From Diphasiastrum complanatum (taxonomy: Eukaryota; Streptophyta; Lycopodiopsida; Lycopodiales; Lycopodiaceae): DNA of 64,000 nt. Positions 12,014 through 23,817 of the stretch are shown here, piece by piece (position 1 is the first letter of the stretch; the number at the start of each line of letters is the position of its first letter). The position numbers and the translations under genes were made by a program. The notes under the pieces are model-generated. The model made no database searches. It worked only from the letters and a program-made list of their open reading frames with translations, and was not told where the DNA came from. The stretch covers positions 54,878,282-54,942,281 of the forward strand of contig CM055098.1 in the NCBI GenBank assembly GCA_029204225.1. Reading direction: 5' to 3'.

Positions 12014-12764
12014 TGTCGCGGAAGCGAGAGTGATTCGTTTTTTTCTCTTCTCACTTCTTATTTGCGAACGATTTTCTTGCTTTGAACTTTCTTTTGCGCG
12101 AAAGATTTCACATAATTCCAGACACGCGATACACATCACAAAACACATTCTATTCTAGTAATCAAGACACACAGCACAAGACAAGAAGATACACAAAATA
12201 AGAACAACTGTACTATCTATTTAGTTTTAGAGCAAGATCGTTAGTGTCTCGCTTATTGGCGGAATGACACTCTGCTCTTTTTCGCTGTGTTCTACTCGTT
12301 GGTAGACTTTCATGCACAACTCTAGTATTTTGCTTTTTTGCCCTACTCGCTACGTTTCTCTCTGTCTCTTACAGAGCTCTGTTTTATGATACTTCGTTAT
12401 GATCCAGTGAGGATCGTTTATACCTCCATTGTGTGGAGTCTTACAGGATAGCTAGACGTAGAATCACATGACTAGTTAACGCTAATCAATTAGTTAACTA
12501 GACTCCGTCGTTGCTATTCGTTTCAACTGGGCGTGAAGCCTGTTGAGCTGCCAGCTGGCAGCACGAAAGATTTTTCTTCGTTTGTCTTCGTTCCTTTCAT
12601 TTCTTTTCGTAGTTTTTGTTTATGCATCCCTTTGTGGTTTGCGGTACTGGAGGTGTGTTTACAATCCACGAATGATTCGCGAATCATTCGTGCTTCGAGT
12701 CAAGGGACGTTGACTGTTGCAAATTGTTCTCGTTCAACCTTCATTTCTTGTTCGTGTTGCGACA
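12014..12764 (-). repeat. 5' LTR of Copia element 1 (751 bp)
   Basis: The minus-strand ends are TGTCGC...GCGACA, a six-base terminal inverted repeat, with the PBS directly adjoining. Its 3' partner is not in the window, because the element is cut at 8432. The open frames inside it, for example at 12,533-12,790, are chance. Confidence 0.8.
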
Positions 12765-12893
12765 AAGTTGAAGGAGTTCACCAATTCTGACGGGAGGTCC
12801 TGCCACATCCAATCCTAGGGGCTTCCTCTATTACCTCATGCTCTCGAGCCAATGAGAGTTTTCCAGGCTCTCAAAAGTAAGCCTGTAAGGAGG

Positions 12894-13319
12894 GGGTGCT
12901 AGCACTTTGGTGCAATGATTCACTAGCTTTCTACTCCAAAATGACATCTAAAGTGACATCTAGAGTCTATGTGATATTTGTCACTTGTCATGCATGAAAT
13001 TCTACCAACTTTTTACAAGTGTACTAGTTCTAACTAAAAATGTTCAAATCATCATGCATGTGTCCATTAAACTTTGTGCATGCCTTGCATGTCACTATGG
13101 ATCACTTACAATTAATGCATGTGAGTTGCCACGAGTTTCTACAAGCATAATCATGCTAATATGCAAGTTGCATTTACCAAACTAGATAATACATAACCAT
13201 GTAGCTCGAGTTTTATGTAGGCCAAACTTGTCATTTTTCATTAATGGGCTACATACTTGCATGGTACAACATTTGTAGCAAGCCAAGAAATCAATATGGA
13301 TTGTTTTTCAATTTTAACA
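12894..13319 (-). repeat. 3' LTR of Copia element 2 (approximate)
   Basis: On the minus strand a polypurine tract (TTTTTAGGAGGAG, complement of 13320-13332) precedes TGTTAAAATTG, the expected start of a 3' LTR, so the right edge is 13319. The left edge is not visible; about 12,894 is a guess. The 130 bases between here and the LTR at 12764 are unassigned. Confidence 0.5.
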
Positions 13320-13336
13320 CTCCTCCTAAAAATGAT

Positions 13337-15140
13337 CTATATTGTTATGAACATGGATCTTGGTATAACTCCAAGGTTGGCTCTATGCTTGTTGAAGGAA
13401 CTTTTGCTCAAAGGTTTGGTGAGCATATCTGCAATGCAAGATGATATGTCGATGTGCTCCAATTTGATTTCACCTCCAATGAGCTTCTCTCTCACGAAGT
13501 GATGTGCAACTTCGATATGCTTGCTCCTTGCATGGAATATTGGGCTGTTGGCAAGGGCTTGAGCTGAAATGTTGTCACACATGATCATAGGTATATTTTC
13601 TTCCATAATTATATTTAGCTCCACTAGTAACCTCTTGATCCAAAGCACTTCCTTTGTTGTTGTAGTGAGTGCCTTGTACTCAGCTTCACATGATGAGAGT
13701 GATGCAGTATCTTGCTTTTTGGAAAGCCAAGATATCAAGTTTCCTCCAAGATATATGACATAAGCACTTGTAGATTTTCGATCTGCTCTATCACTTGCAA
13801 AATCCGAGTCAGAATAACCAATAATAGAAATATCTTCACTTTTATATATACATCCTTCGGCTCCTCATGAGAAATATAATAGGCACAATTAGTGGAGTTG
13901 ATTTCCACTTGCTTTCCTCTATCTTCATAGGTAAGCCTTCTAGGATCAGATCTTTCTCTTTGATATCTCCTTGGTGAAAAAATTTGAGGTGACTCCTCCT
14001 CAAATCTCGGCCCCATCTCTCCATGATGATCTCCAAGGGTGATGATTGGAGTATCTTTGTGAGAATCTTTGAACTCGGCCTTCTCAAGAATGTATTTTTG
14101 ATCTTCATGGAATATCACATCTCTACTCTCAATTGTAGTTGAGGTAGAAGGAACATAGATCCTGTAAGCTTTCTTGTTGGATGCATATCCAACCATGATC
14201 CCTTCAACAGAATTAGGATCATCTCTTTTTCCTTGTTTCCAAGGGCATATTAACAAATCGAGTACAACCAAAAACTCTAAGGTGATCTACCTTAGGTTTT
14301 TTCTTAAACAAGACTTCAAAAGGTGTTTTTCCAACAAGAGCATTGTGAGGTAATCTATTGCACAAATAGTTTGCACAATTTATAGCTTCACCCCAATATT
14401 CAATAGGCAAAGAAGCTGTTACTCGAATTGCTTTAGCACATTCACATAAAGATCTGTTTTTCCTCTCAGCTACTCCATTTTGGGATGGAGAATATGCACA
14501 AGAAAATTCTCTCTTTTATTCCTTCACCTTCACAATAATTATGAAACTTGTTGGAGATATATTCACCTCCTCCATCGCATCTTAAAGCTTTAACTTTGCA
14601 AGATAACTGTTTTTCTACATAAGCTTTGAAGATAAGGAAGTGATCAAAAACCATAGCCTTTGAAGAAAGTAGATACAACCAAGTGCATCTAGTAAAGTCA
14701 TCAATAAAGGTGACAAAACATGTTGCATCACCAATACTTTTAGAAGAGGAAAAATGTACATCTGAATGTATGAGTTCCAATGGATAAGTAGTCTTTATAA
14801 AAGACTTTTGATACGGCTTTCTGTGTGACTTTGCAATGGCACAAGCCTCACAAGGCTTGAAATCTTTAGAAAGATATTTCGGAAGACCAAAAGCCTTCTC
14901 CTTCTTAACCATAGAAGACATAGATGTAAAGCTAGTATGTCCCAACCTTCTATGCCATAGCTCCTTCTTAGATAACAAAGCAACTTCACAAAGGTTTGCA
15001 TTCTCATAAGAATTCAACTTAAAAATTCCATCACACCTAGTTCCATCAGCAAGGATCTCATCTTTTCTCTTGATAAAACAAGTATTGGAGTTGAACTTTA
15101 CATCACAACCATTATCAAGCAACTTTCTCACACTAGGCAT
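13337..15140 (-). pseudogene. Copia pol remnant lacking reverse transcriptase (element 2)
   Basis: Reading on the minus strand from 15,140: the GAG-pre-integrase zinc region (ELWHRRLGHTSF, CEACAIAKSHRKPY), then the integrase core (CFVTFIDDFTRCTWLY, LRCDGGGEY). After a frameshift near 14,480 come SLPIEYWGEAINCANYLCNR and the downstream GYASNKKAYRIY region. At about 13,855 it jumps straight to the RNase H domain (GYSDSDFASDRADRKSTSAY, SSCEAEYKAL, HIEVAHHFVREK), ending at 13,337. The whole reverse transcriptase is missing. Gag, protease and the 5' LTR are also absent, and the left neighbour at 15,145 is the leader of another element. It is a different family from Copia element 1. Confidence 0.87.
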
Positions 15141-15144
15141 GAAC

Positions 15145-16445
15145 CTTCAAGTGACTGGCAACAACTCCAAGGTACTGTCCCAGACCTGCATAGAAGCCTG
15201 CGAGGGTTAGTTCCCACCAGATTCTGAAAAAACAGAGAAAAACCCAAAAAAAATTCAAAAATCCTTTGTAAAAATCAAAAAAAAATTCAAAACTCAAAAC
15301 TAACCTTCGTAGAGCTCTCTGAAGTTCCATCTCACTGAGACAAGGACACAGAGAAGTCTGCAAGAGTTAGATCCCAAAAAAAGTGCCCCTGTGAAGGTTC
15401 CCAAGAGCAAAAAATGGCCTAGAACCTTCTCAAACAACACATTTTTGAGTTTCCTTGGGAAGTAACCTTCGTAGAGCTCTCTGAAGTTCCATCTCACTAA
15501 GACAAGGACACAGAGAAGTCTGTGAGAGTTAGATCCCAAAAAAAGTGCCCCTGTGAAGGTTCCCAAGAGCAAAAAGTGGCCTAGAACCTTCTCAGACAGC
15601 AAATTTTTGAGTTTCCCTGAGAAGTGACTCTCGCAGCTTGGTAAGCAAGTGGATCTGACTTAGATACAAGCACGTACCAGCCTGCAAATATAAGTTCCCA
15701 GAAAATCTCAAAATTTGGCCAAAAGACCCCATAAAAAATACAGTTTATTCAAGATTTTTTGAGTTTCCTAGGGAGATAATTCTTGCAACTAGGTGAGCAG
15801 CTGAATATAAATGAGATACAAGTGCATATCATTCTGCGAGGGTTTGTTCCCAGAAAATCTTAAAATTTTGCAAAAAAAAACCCCAAAAAAATGCACTTTT
15901 TACAAGATTTTTTGAGTTTCCTTGGGAAGTAACTCTTTCAGCTTGGTGAGCAGGTGAATCTGACTGAGATACAAGTGCATACTAGTCTGCGAGGGTTTCC
16001 TCCCAGAAAATCTTAAAATTTTGCAAAAGAACCGCAAAAAAATGCACTTTTAACAAGATTTTTTGAGTTTCCTTGGGAAGTAACTCTTGCAGCTTAGTGA
16101 GCAGGTGAATATAAATGAGATACAAGTTCATACCAGTCTGCAAGGGTTTGTTCCCAGAAAATCTTAAAAAATTTGCAAAACCATCACAAAAAAATGTACT
16201 TTTTTCAAGATTTTTGAGTTTCCTTGGGAAGTAACTCTTACAGCTTGGTGAGCAGCTGAATCTGACTGAGATACAAGTGCATACCAGTCTGAAAGGGTTT
16301 GTTCCTAGAAAATCTTAAGATTTTGCATAAAAACCACAAAAAAATGCACTTTTTTCAAGATTTTTTGAGTTTACCTGGGAACTAACTCTCTCAGCATGGT
16401 GAGCAACTTAATTTCACTGAGATACAATATCCATCAAGATCCAAC
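15145..16445 (+). repeat. Tandem-repeat leader, gag element copy 2
   Basis: About eight head-to-tail units. The anchor GAGTTTCC or a close variant occurs at 15447, 15609, 15761, 15914, 16065, 16216 and 16367, giving spacings of 162, 152, 153, 151, 151 and 151. The unit earlier than these is anchored by TAACCTTCGTAG at 15301 and 15463 (162). Typical unit content is a CAGCTTGGTGAGCAG phrase, GAGATACAAGTGCATACCAG, a TTCCCAGAAAATCTTAAA phrase and an A-rich then T-rich spacer. The first 130 bases match the copy 1 leader at 5650. It is non-coding. Confidence 0.85.
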
Positions 16446-16790
16446 ATCCCTGGACTGAACCAAGTGAATGAACCTCAGATCAAGTTGATCAGTACCAAGA
16501 AAAATCAGTTTCCACCACCATCCATACCAACCATTCATCACTCTTCTGTCCACACTCTTCTGTCCATCTCCATATTCTCTTGACAGTGTAACTTTCATTG
16601 CGGTTATCTGTTAAATCCATTTCTGTTTCTGTTCACATCCATACGGATCCCTCTTTTCTTGATTCCTTTCTCCTCTTCTTTTTCTTCTTCCACTTCAAAA
16701 AAAAAAAAAAAAGTTGGAACACCAGAGTCATTTTGCAAATCTTGAAGCAATTCACCAACCAGCTACTTTGCGACATTCTAGTGATGAACT
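16446..16790 (+). other. Leader between tandem repeat and gag
   Basis: Pyrimidine-rich sequence with an A15 run near 16,697. I see no gene. A gag start or an upstream exon could be hidden here, because gag conservation begins only at about 16,791. Confidence 0.3.
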
Positions 16791-18625
16791 ATGGAGACTG
16801 CCCTTGTAGGATTATCGAAATTTAAAAAGTTCCCTACTGAAACAATCCAAGACTACACCTATCGGATCTATCATCTAGTGAAGGATTGTAATCCACCGAT
16901 TCCTGAACAGATCGTCATGGCAAAATATTATGTTGGACTGCCCAAAAGGACCAGATCTGGTATGGCAGAATTAGCATCCTATGTGTCACCTATACAACTC
17001 TGTAAGGATGCTGCCAAGATGGAAATCTCACTCAGGAAGAAGGATTTTCCCTATCTAGATGGGGAATCAGAGGAACAAAGGTCAACAACGAGCAATTATC
17101 CAACAAGAATGGAACCCCATGCAAGGCAGCAAAGTGCAGCAAGGTCAAGCAGAACAAGTGCAGCGGAAGACCCAGAACCTTGCACTTTAAGCTGTCAGCA
17201 AGCTTATGCTCGCTCTATTAAGTTTTTTGAAAAGGATGAATGTACCTTCTGCTTTGGAAATCATCCAAGTACCAGGTGTCCAATCAAGAATCCGCGCTTG
17301 TTAAAAGGACAAAATATAGAGCAACAGGCTTGTCGACAGCAAGATCCAGCGATTCAATAGTCAGAAGCAAAATCAAGCCAACAAGGAGCTCACCAGAAGA
17401 GTGGATATCAGATTGATACATCTAAATCACGAGTTTTTTCAACAACTAGTGGCAAGGTAGAAGTTTTGGTTATATCTTCTTGCATGTCACCAAATTCAAT
17501 GGAGGACCATAACAGCCTACCAATCTATTTTGTGGAAGATCCTAAGGGGAATCTGTTACCGATGGATGCCTATCACTTAGAGGTGATGGCATACTGCACT
17601 CAGTTAGGTGCTATGGATGTGGAGGAAAACACCGACGTGCTGAATGTCCACACCGAGGGGATCCGTCAACATTTGATCCCTCGTGTTCACAATGCGGAGT
17701 TAATCATCCATGCCGAGATTGCCCGATGAGAAATTCACAAATAGCTAGGAGGCATTTGGCCTATGTAGACCGACATGCACCTGTGGTAACCCTTCCACCT
17801 CGAACGTACTACAAAAGAAAAATCTTAGTGCCACCGGGTTATGAAGCGAGTGACGAAGAAGAAAATCTAACAAAAGTTCCAAGGTACGCAAAGATAGCCT
17901 CGGGCAAACAAGTAGAACCATCACAGAAGACAAAGATGGCAGGATTCATCAAGCCAACGACCGTCGAGGAAATCAAGACACGAGCAACCAAGGAACTCTA
18001 GCAGATTTTGTTAGGGCTTTTTTCGCAATCAATGCGAAGAATTCTTAGTGATGAATTACAAAGGGGACTAGCGTCAACAAGGCAACTTGAAGGCAATTCG
18101 GCACAAGATCCAAGAAAAAGTGCCATCACGCAGCCTTCAACGGGAAAGTGCAATGACCAAGAGAAGACTAAAGTTGATGATTGCCCCTCATCAAGTAAGA
18201 TTCAACCAAAGTCTAATTGTTCCACAATTCAACAGACCCCCAAATCAATGCCAAACCGGGGTATATCCATTCTTCAAAGGCCAAATCCAGGGAATCCAAG
18301 CCCAAAATGGCCAATTGTACAGCAAGAACCAGAACCTACAATGATAAAGCCTTGTTCTAAATCTATGATATTGACTGCTAAGGAAAGTCGTCAGGCTGAT
18401 GCATACTTCGAATACCTGGACAGACAAGAGCAACAAGCAAACACGTCATATCCACATTATGATTTGGGGGAGTCTATGACATTGGGACCAGTTGCGCTGA
18501 TCTATGAAGATCCATTATATCAGCAAGATTTATCTTGGGATCCTCCGATGGAATGCCTCGACTACCCAATTGTCAATGAACAAGGTTATCTGATATGGCC
18601 ACCAGACCCTTATGTGTATTATTGA
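16791..18625 (+). pseudogene. Gag of LTR element, copy 2, with two zinc knuckles
   Basis: The gag core carries FPTETIQDYTYRIYHLVKDC and a YVGLPKRTRSGM segment (16,791-17,070). A first cysteine cluster is CTFCFGNHPSTRC (about 17,240-17,280). After a stop near 17,358 and a frame change, a knuckle pair follows, CYGCGGKHRRAEC and CSQCGVNHPCRDC (about 17,611-17,725). The next frame gives RRHLAYVDRHAPVVTLP to a stop at 18,001, then a glutamine- and proline-rich tail ending EQGYLIWPPDPYVYY at 18,625. No protease, reverse transcriptase or integrase follows before the probable LTR at about 18.8 kb, so the element looks gag-only. The knuckle region aligns with copy 1 at 8.33-8.43 kb. Confidence 0.72.
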
Positions 18626-18810
18626 AAATCTGGCAAGTCTAGGTTCTTGCTGATCAACAATCAATAAAGCCTCAAGTTTTATGTAAGCGAATCTATCCAC
18701 GCTTTTCCTGAAGCACCCATGTCCCAGCAATAAATGAACCGACAACAGCGCCCCTTCACGACAGTTGCAACCTAGTGCCGAGGGACCGGCACTACTTTGG
18801 GTCGTGGACC

Positions 18811-19559
<749 letters not shown>

Positions 19560-19569
<10 letters not shown>

Positions 19570-20714
19570 ATATGCTACATCAACAACACAACAAGTTTCA
19601 TACACCTCCTCAATATAAAATGGGGTACCAATTATCTTATGCATACCTATGTTTAAAGTATTCCTCTCTTTCTTCAAGTGATATGACCTTGGAATAGGGA
19701 CTTTTCTAATTCGAACTTGCTTAAAAGCTTCTCTAATAAGTTGAAATATTGTTGCATATGATTCTCTACTAATACCTGCAAAATCACAGGCACCCTGAAC
19801 TATAGTCTTATCTAAAAAAATTTGAATGTCACCATCAAAGACTCTACAATTTTGCACTTTACATTGGAACTCCTATTGTTCATCATGATACACTTAGTGG
19901 ATTTGCCTGTCAATATTGAGCCCAGCGACATTCCAAGTGAAGCATTGTCCTTAATATTCTGAGGAGCTACTAATGTAGATCTGCAAAAACCAGATAGTTA
20001 GCAGGATATCATCGTAGTTGAAATAAATCCAAATGTCATTGATCAAGTTACAAAAATCAAAATATGCCCTCCTCTTGAAAGAGTTTGAATATCCTTGCAA
20101 CTTTGTCGCTTTCGCTAGTTACTCCTAGCCTTCTTCTTAGCCATTTCCACATCCTTTAGTAATTGTAAGTTTTCAAATCGAATAGATTGTAAGATTGATT
20201 GCATTTTGCTCTAGTTCTGATTTGATATCGAATGTTATCTTCTGTAATGATTCATTGTTTCTTTTAAGTTCTTCATTTTCCTCTAAAGTCTTTTGGACCA
20301 GACAATCTCTTTTATGACAATAAGAGGATAGGCATATCGTCTCACATTCTAAAAAGAGATTTTTTTTCATAGAAAACTAATTTCCATAGTTATACAATCT
20401 CTCACACTATTCTAGTAATCTAGTATGCCCATTGCATATCCATGTAATAGATGAGTTATTGAAGAGAATGTGGGATGAGTCAAAGTGCTTGGATCTTGAG
20501 GATACAATGTTCCATCTGTCCACAAATCCAAGTTCTTCTTTCCTTCTTCCCTATAATGGGAACGATCCTTAGTAGATATTGGAATCCCTTTGCCTCCTCT
20601 TCTTTGTAAAGGTGCCGAATCAATAGGAATATCCAAATGTAGATGATACAATGTCGTCATCAGAGTAATCACATGCATCAAAGTACTTAGAAAAGATTTT
20701 TCAAAACAAATCAA
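19560..20714 (-). pseudogene. Unrecognised minus-strand coding remnants
   Basis: Open stretches on the minus strand: 20,714-20,412 (HLDIPIDSAPLQRRGGKGIP); 20,370-20,173, a lysine- and glutamate-rich probable coiled coil (TLEENEELKRNNESLQKITF); about 19,980-19,865 after a TTTTTGCAG acceptor (STLVAPQNIKDNASLGMSLG); and 19,857-about 19,520 (VQNCRVFDGDIQIFLDKTIV, then IREAFKQVRIRKVPIPRSYH). The last two are in different frames, so at least one frameshift or intron separates them. I do not recognise the family. The right-to-left order and shared strand suggest one decayed gene. Confidence 0.3.
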
Positions 20715-20779
20715 AGTACTTATCTTTTATTATATTATATACTCAGTACCATCAATCCATTGATTTTGCTTGTCTGTTC

Positions 20780-21035
20780 GATTCAAATTTGGAGATGGCG
20801 CTCATATTTTCATTCCAATGTGAAGATTGCGCTCATGTCAACCAGTGGAGGGAATGCATATTCGAATTTAGACAAGCTAAATTCTTTTGCAACATCAATT
20901 CTTACATTTTGATTTTTCTTGATTCAAATTTGGGGGTGTCGCTCATATTTTAGATCCAATGAGAAGATTGCCCTCACCATAACCAATGGAGGAAATGTGT
21001 ATTCGAATTTAGACAAGTTAGAATGTGAACAGTTT
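20780..21035. repeat. Diverged tandem duplication, 151-bp spacing
   Basis: GATTCAAATTTGG starts at 20,780 and again at 20,931. Both copies continue with GCTCATATTTT, CCAATG, AAGATTG and ATTCGAATTTAGACAAG phrases. The copies differ at many positions. No function is evident. Confidence 0.7.
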
Positions 21036-23817
21036 AGAGTTCTTAACTATGACTGTAGACACCATGCTTAGAGCATTGGGAGTTGGGGAGGCCTTGGGAG
21101 TGGTGGGGGCAAGCAAATAAACAATATTGTTTTTTTATCTTGATTTTCTTCATTATCCTACATGGCATTCCTTATAGGGTCTTTTTGATATGGGAAACTC
21201 CTCTAATGATGAAGATACTTTAGCATCATGAGTAGTGTTTTATCTATGACATTGATCTTGTCAATGTGTAAGTTTGTGATCTTGAAGGATTTATATAATG
21301 TGTGAGAAAGTAAGTCATGACGATGCTAATATCAAGAGTAAGTTGACATGTGAGAAACTTGTCTTGAAGTTTCTATGGCAATTTATGTCAAGGTTCAAAT
21401 CTCAAAGTTGTTTTACTAGTAGAATGCATTCTATTTTATTGCATTGTATCTAAAAGCGAGGTAAAAGAAGTGCAAAAGCACAACAATTCAAAAGAGCACT
21501 AGTAAGCCAAATTAAAAATGTTGGACTGTGTGGAAGAATGATGTTCGTTCATGATGACTTTTTCATATGATGTTCAAGGTACCTCAACAGAGTGCGATTA
21601 ATATCTCGTGATTTAGCATATGATTGAGAAACTTTTTGCAAGGCAGTGATGTTGTGAACATTATACTCACTACAAACATAAAAAGGTTGTAAGCCTACAT
21701 AATTTGAAAGCTAACACAGTTAAAAAAAATGGAAAAAAAAAAAATTCAAACTTCAAATTATTTTTTGTACAAACTATCAAATATTTTTGTGTCAACTTTC
21801 ATTCATCATTTATCCCTTATCCAAGGCATGTTTTAGTTTTCAACTTTCATCTTTCTCATCTATTCATGAAAGAAAAAAGGCACATTATAAGCTTTGAGAA
21901 TTAAATTGTCACTTCTCATTGGGTTTAGGCAATTGCATACTAGCGTTAACCATTGACAACTACATATATTAACATGCAACGTGAACCTCATACGAGGTGT
22001 GAATGTAGAAAGGTATGTGTCTTTTCTTAAGTTCTTGAGCTCTTGGTTCATTGTGAAAGACAGTTATGAGATTAAGCTCAATCAAATTATAGTTACAACA
22101 TGAGAGCATTAGCACACGTTAGCCCATTCATCAAAGTAATAGCATTCAGATCATGGCCTTCCAATTCTCTTTCTCATGTTTGTTTTTGTTCTCATTTATT
22201 GTCGTTAAAAAAAATATAAGAAAAATGAAAAAAAAAAAAACGACACCTAAAACAAATTATTGCCACTGAAAAAAGATATGAAAAAGACAAAAGGTACGTA
22301 CAATATCATTTAATATGGATCTCATGTACTAGGTTAATATACATAATTAAGCTCAACAACATTTGAGCATTAATGCAATTTAACCTAGTTCAAATCACAA
22401 AATGTCGATTGACTTCTTTTGCTCCTTTCTCGCATACAACTTTGATCTTTTTGAAAGCTATATTAAGCCAATTGTAAGACTTGTACTTTCTACATGCTAA
22501 TATGCTCATTGTTTCATCATTCATGTCCATTATTCATGTTATTTTTACTAGCAATTCGTGAATACAAAGTTCTTTTTCTTTCTCAAAAAAAAATGTGTAT
22601 GCGGGGTGTGAACTTGGTTGGTCAATCCCACACAAAGAACCCTCTACCCACACCACACAAAGGCAGATAAATTCAAAGCTTTTAGGAGATACAAATTAAA
22701 AGGAATTCAATGTCAATTGCCACATGCTACAGCTACAGGTGATCAGTTGTCATAGTTGATAGAGTTAGATGCCTATTTTGCATTACTATGTTTCATCTTC
22801 AAATCTTAAATTTTTTTATGTTGCTATCCTTCTATAAGGTCAGCTTTGTAATTTGCTTATATGTACATACCAAGAACTGGAGCCACAACATCCAAACTCA
22901 ACTGGCCAAACATCAAAAACCACTATGTATGCCTTTTACGAATACTACTATGCCAAACTTCCAGCATATTGTTTGTTGTTTTTTAAACAGATTGATTTTT
23001 GCAAGCTTAAAGCTTGGTAGACTGCATATGCCACAAATTTTATTTGAATGGTGCTGCAAACTGATGTCCTCTATTGTAATTCTTTGTGAGATCATCTTAA
23101 TAAGGTCTTCTTAGTATAAAGGGGATCTCTTTAGAGCCAGTTGCAGCTCTTCTTACTGTCAAACGAGCTTTACAACCAGATTCACGGATTTCAGCATGCT
23201 ACATGTGCCACTATGCTCTGAATTCAAGGCATCACAGCCAGGTGCCTTTCTTGAATCTTAGAGAATAACAATCAGAAAAAACAATTTGTAGGCCTAACAA
23301 AATGTTTTCAGAATTTCCACCTTCAGATATTTTAATCATCACAAAGTCTACCTTATCAAAAACAGCAGTGTGATCACTAGCAACAAACATTCTGGAAAAA
23401 TACCTGCTTGCTCATGGTGGAGTCCATCAGTTTTCTAAACTAACACTGCTTAGCAAAGTGTAATGCAGTTCATCCGCTAAGTATGCTTTTGCAGTCAAAA
23501 TCATTCAAGGATTGAGCCAAGAAGCTTGGTTACATTTTAGATGTGATAAATCACAAGTCTGACTTAGTTTTACATCTTTGTGGAGGTTTACTTGGTGTAA
23601 GAGATGAAAAGCATATTTTTGCATTGATGACTACACCATTCTTACTGGTATCAGAACATCAAAGTGCTTATTGATGGAAGCTGCCAGGTGAACACCCTGT
23701 GCAATTTGGCAAATTTCAAAAAGTAGACTGAATACTTCTTTTTGACAAAGGCAGATTTGTGAGATGTGAGAAATGCATCATCAAGACCAAACAAACTTTT
23801 AGCCTAACTCAGACTAA
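21036..23817. other. AT-rich intergenic DNA
   Basis: I see no gene, LTR edge or long repeat in this stretch. Short open frames at 21.7, 22.8 and 23.0 kb lack any recognisable domain and overlap on both strands. The last few hundred bases are probably the 3' untranslated region and downstream flank of the minus-strand AGD12-like gene. Confidence 0.5.

Noticed and set aside
12895-12905. GGAGGGGG|TGCTAGCAC as a plus-strand polypurine tract and LTR start
   Set aside because: No plus-strand element body ends here; the neighbouring Copia elements are both minus strand.
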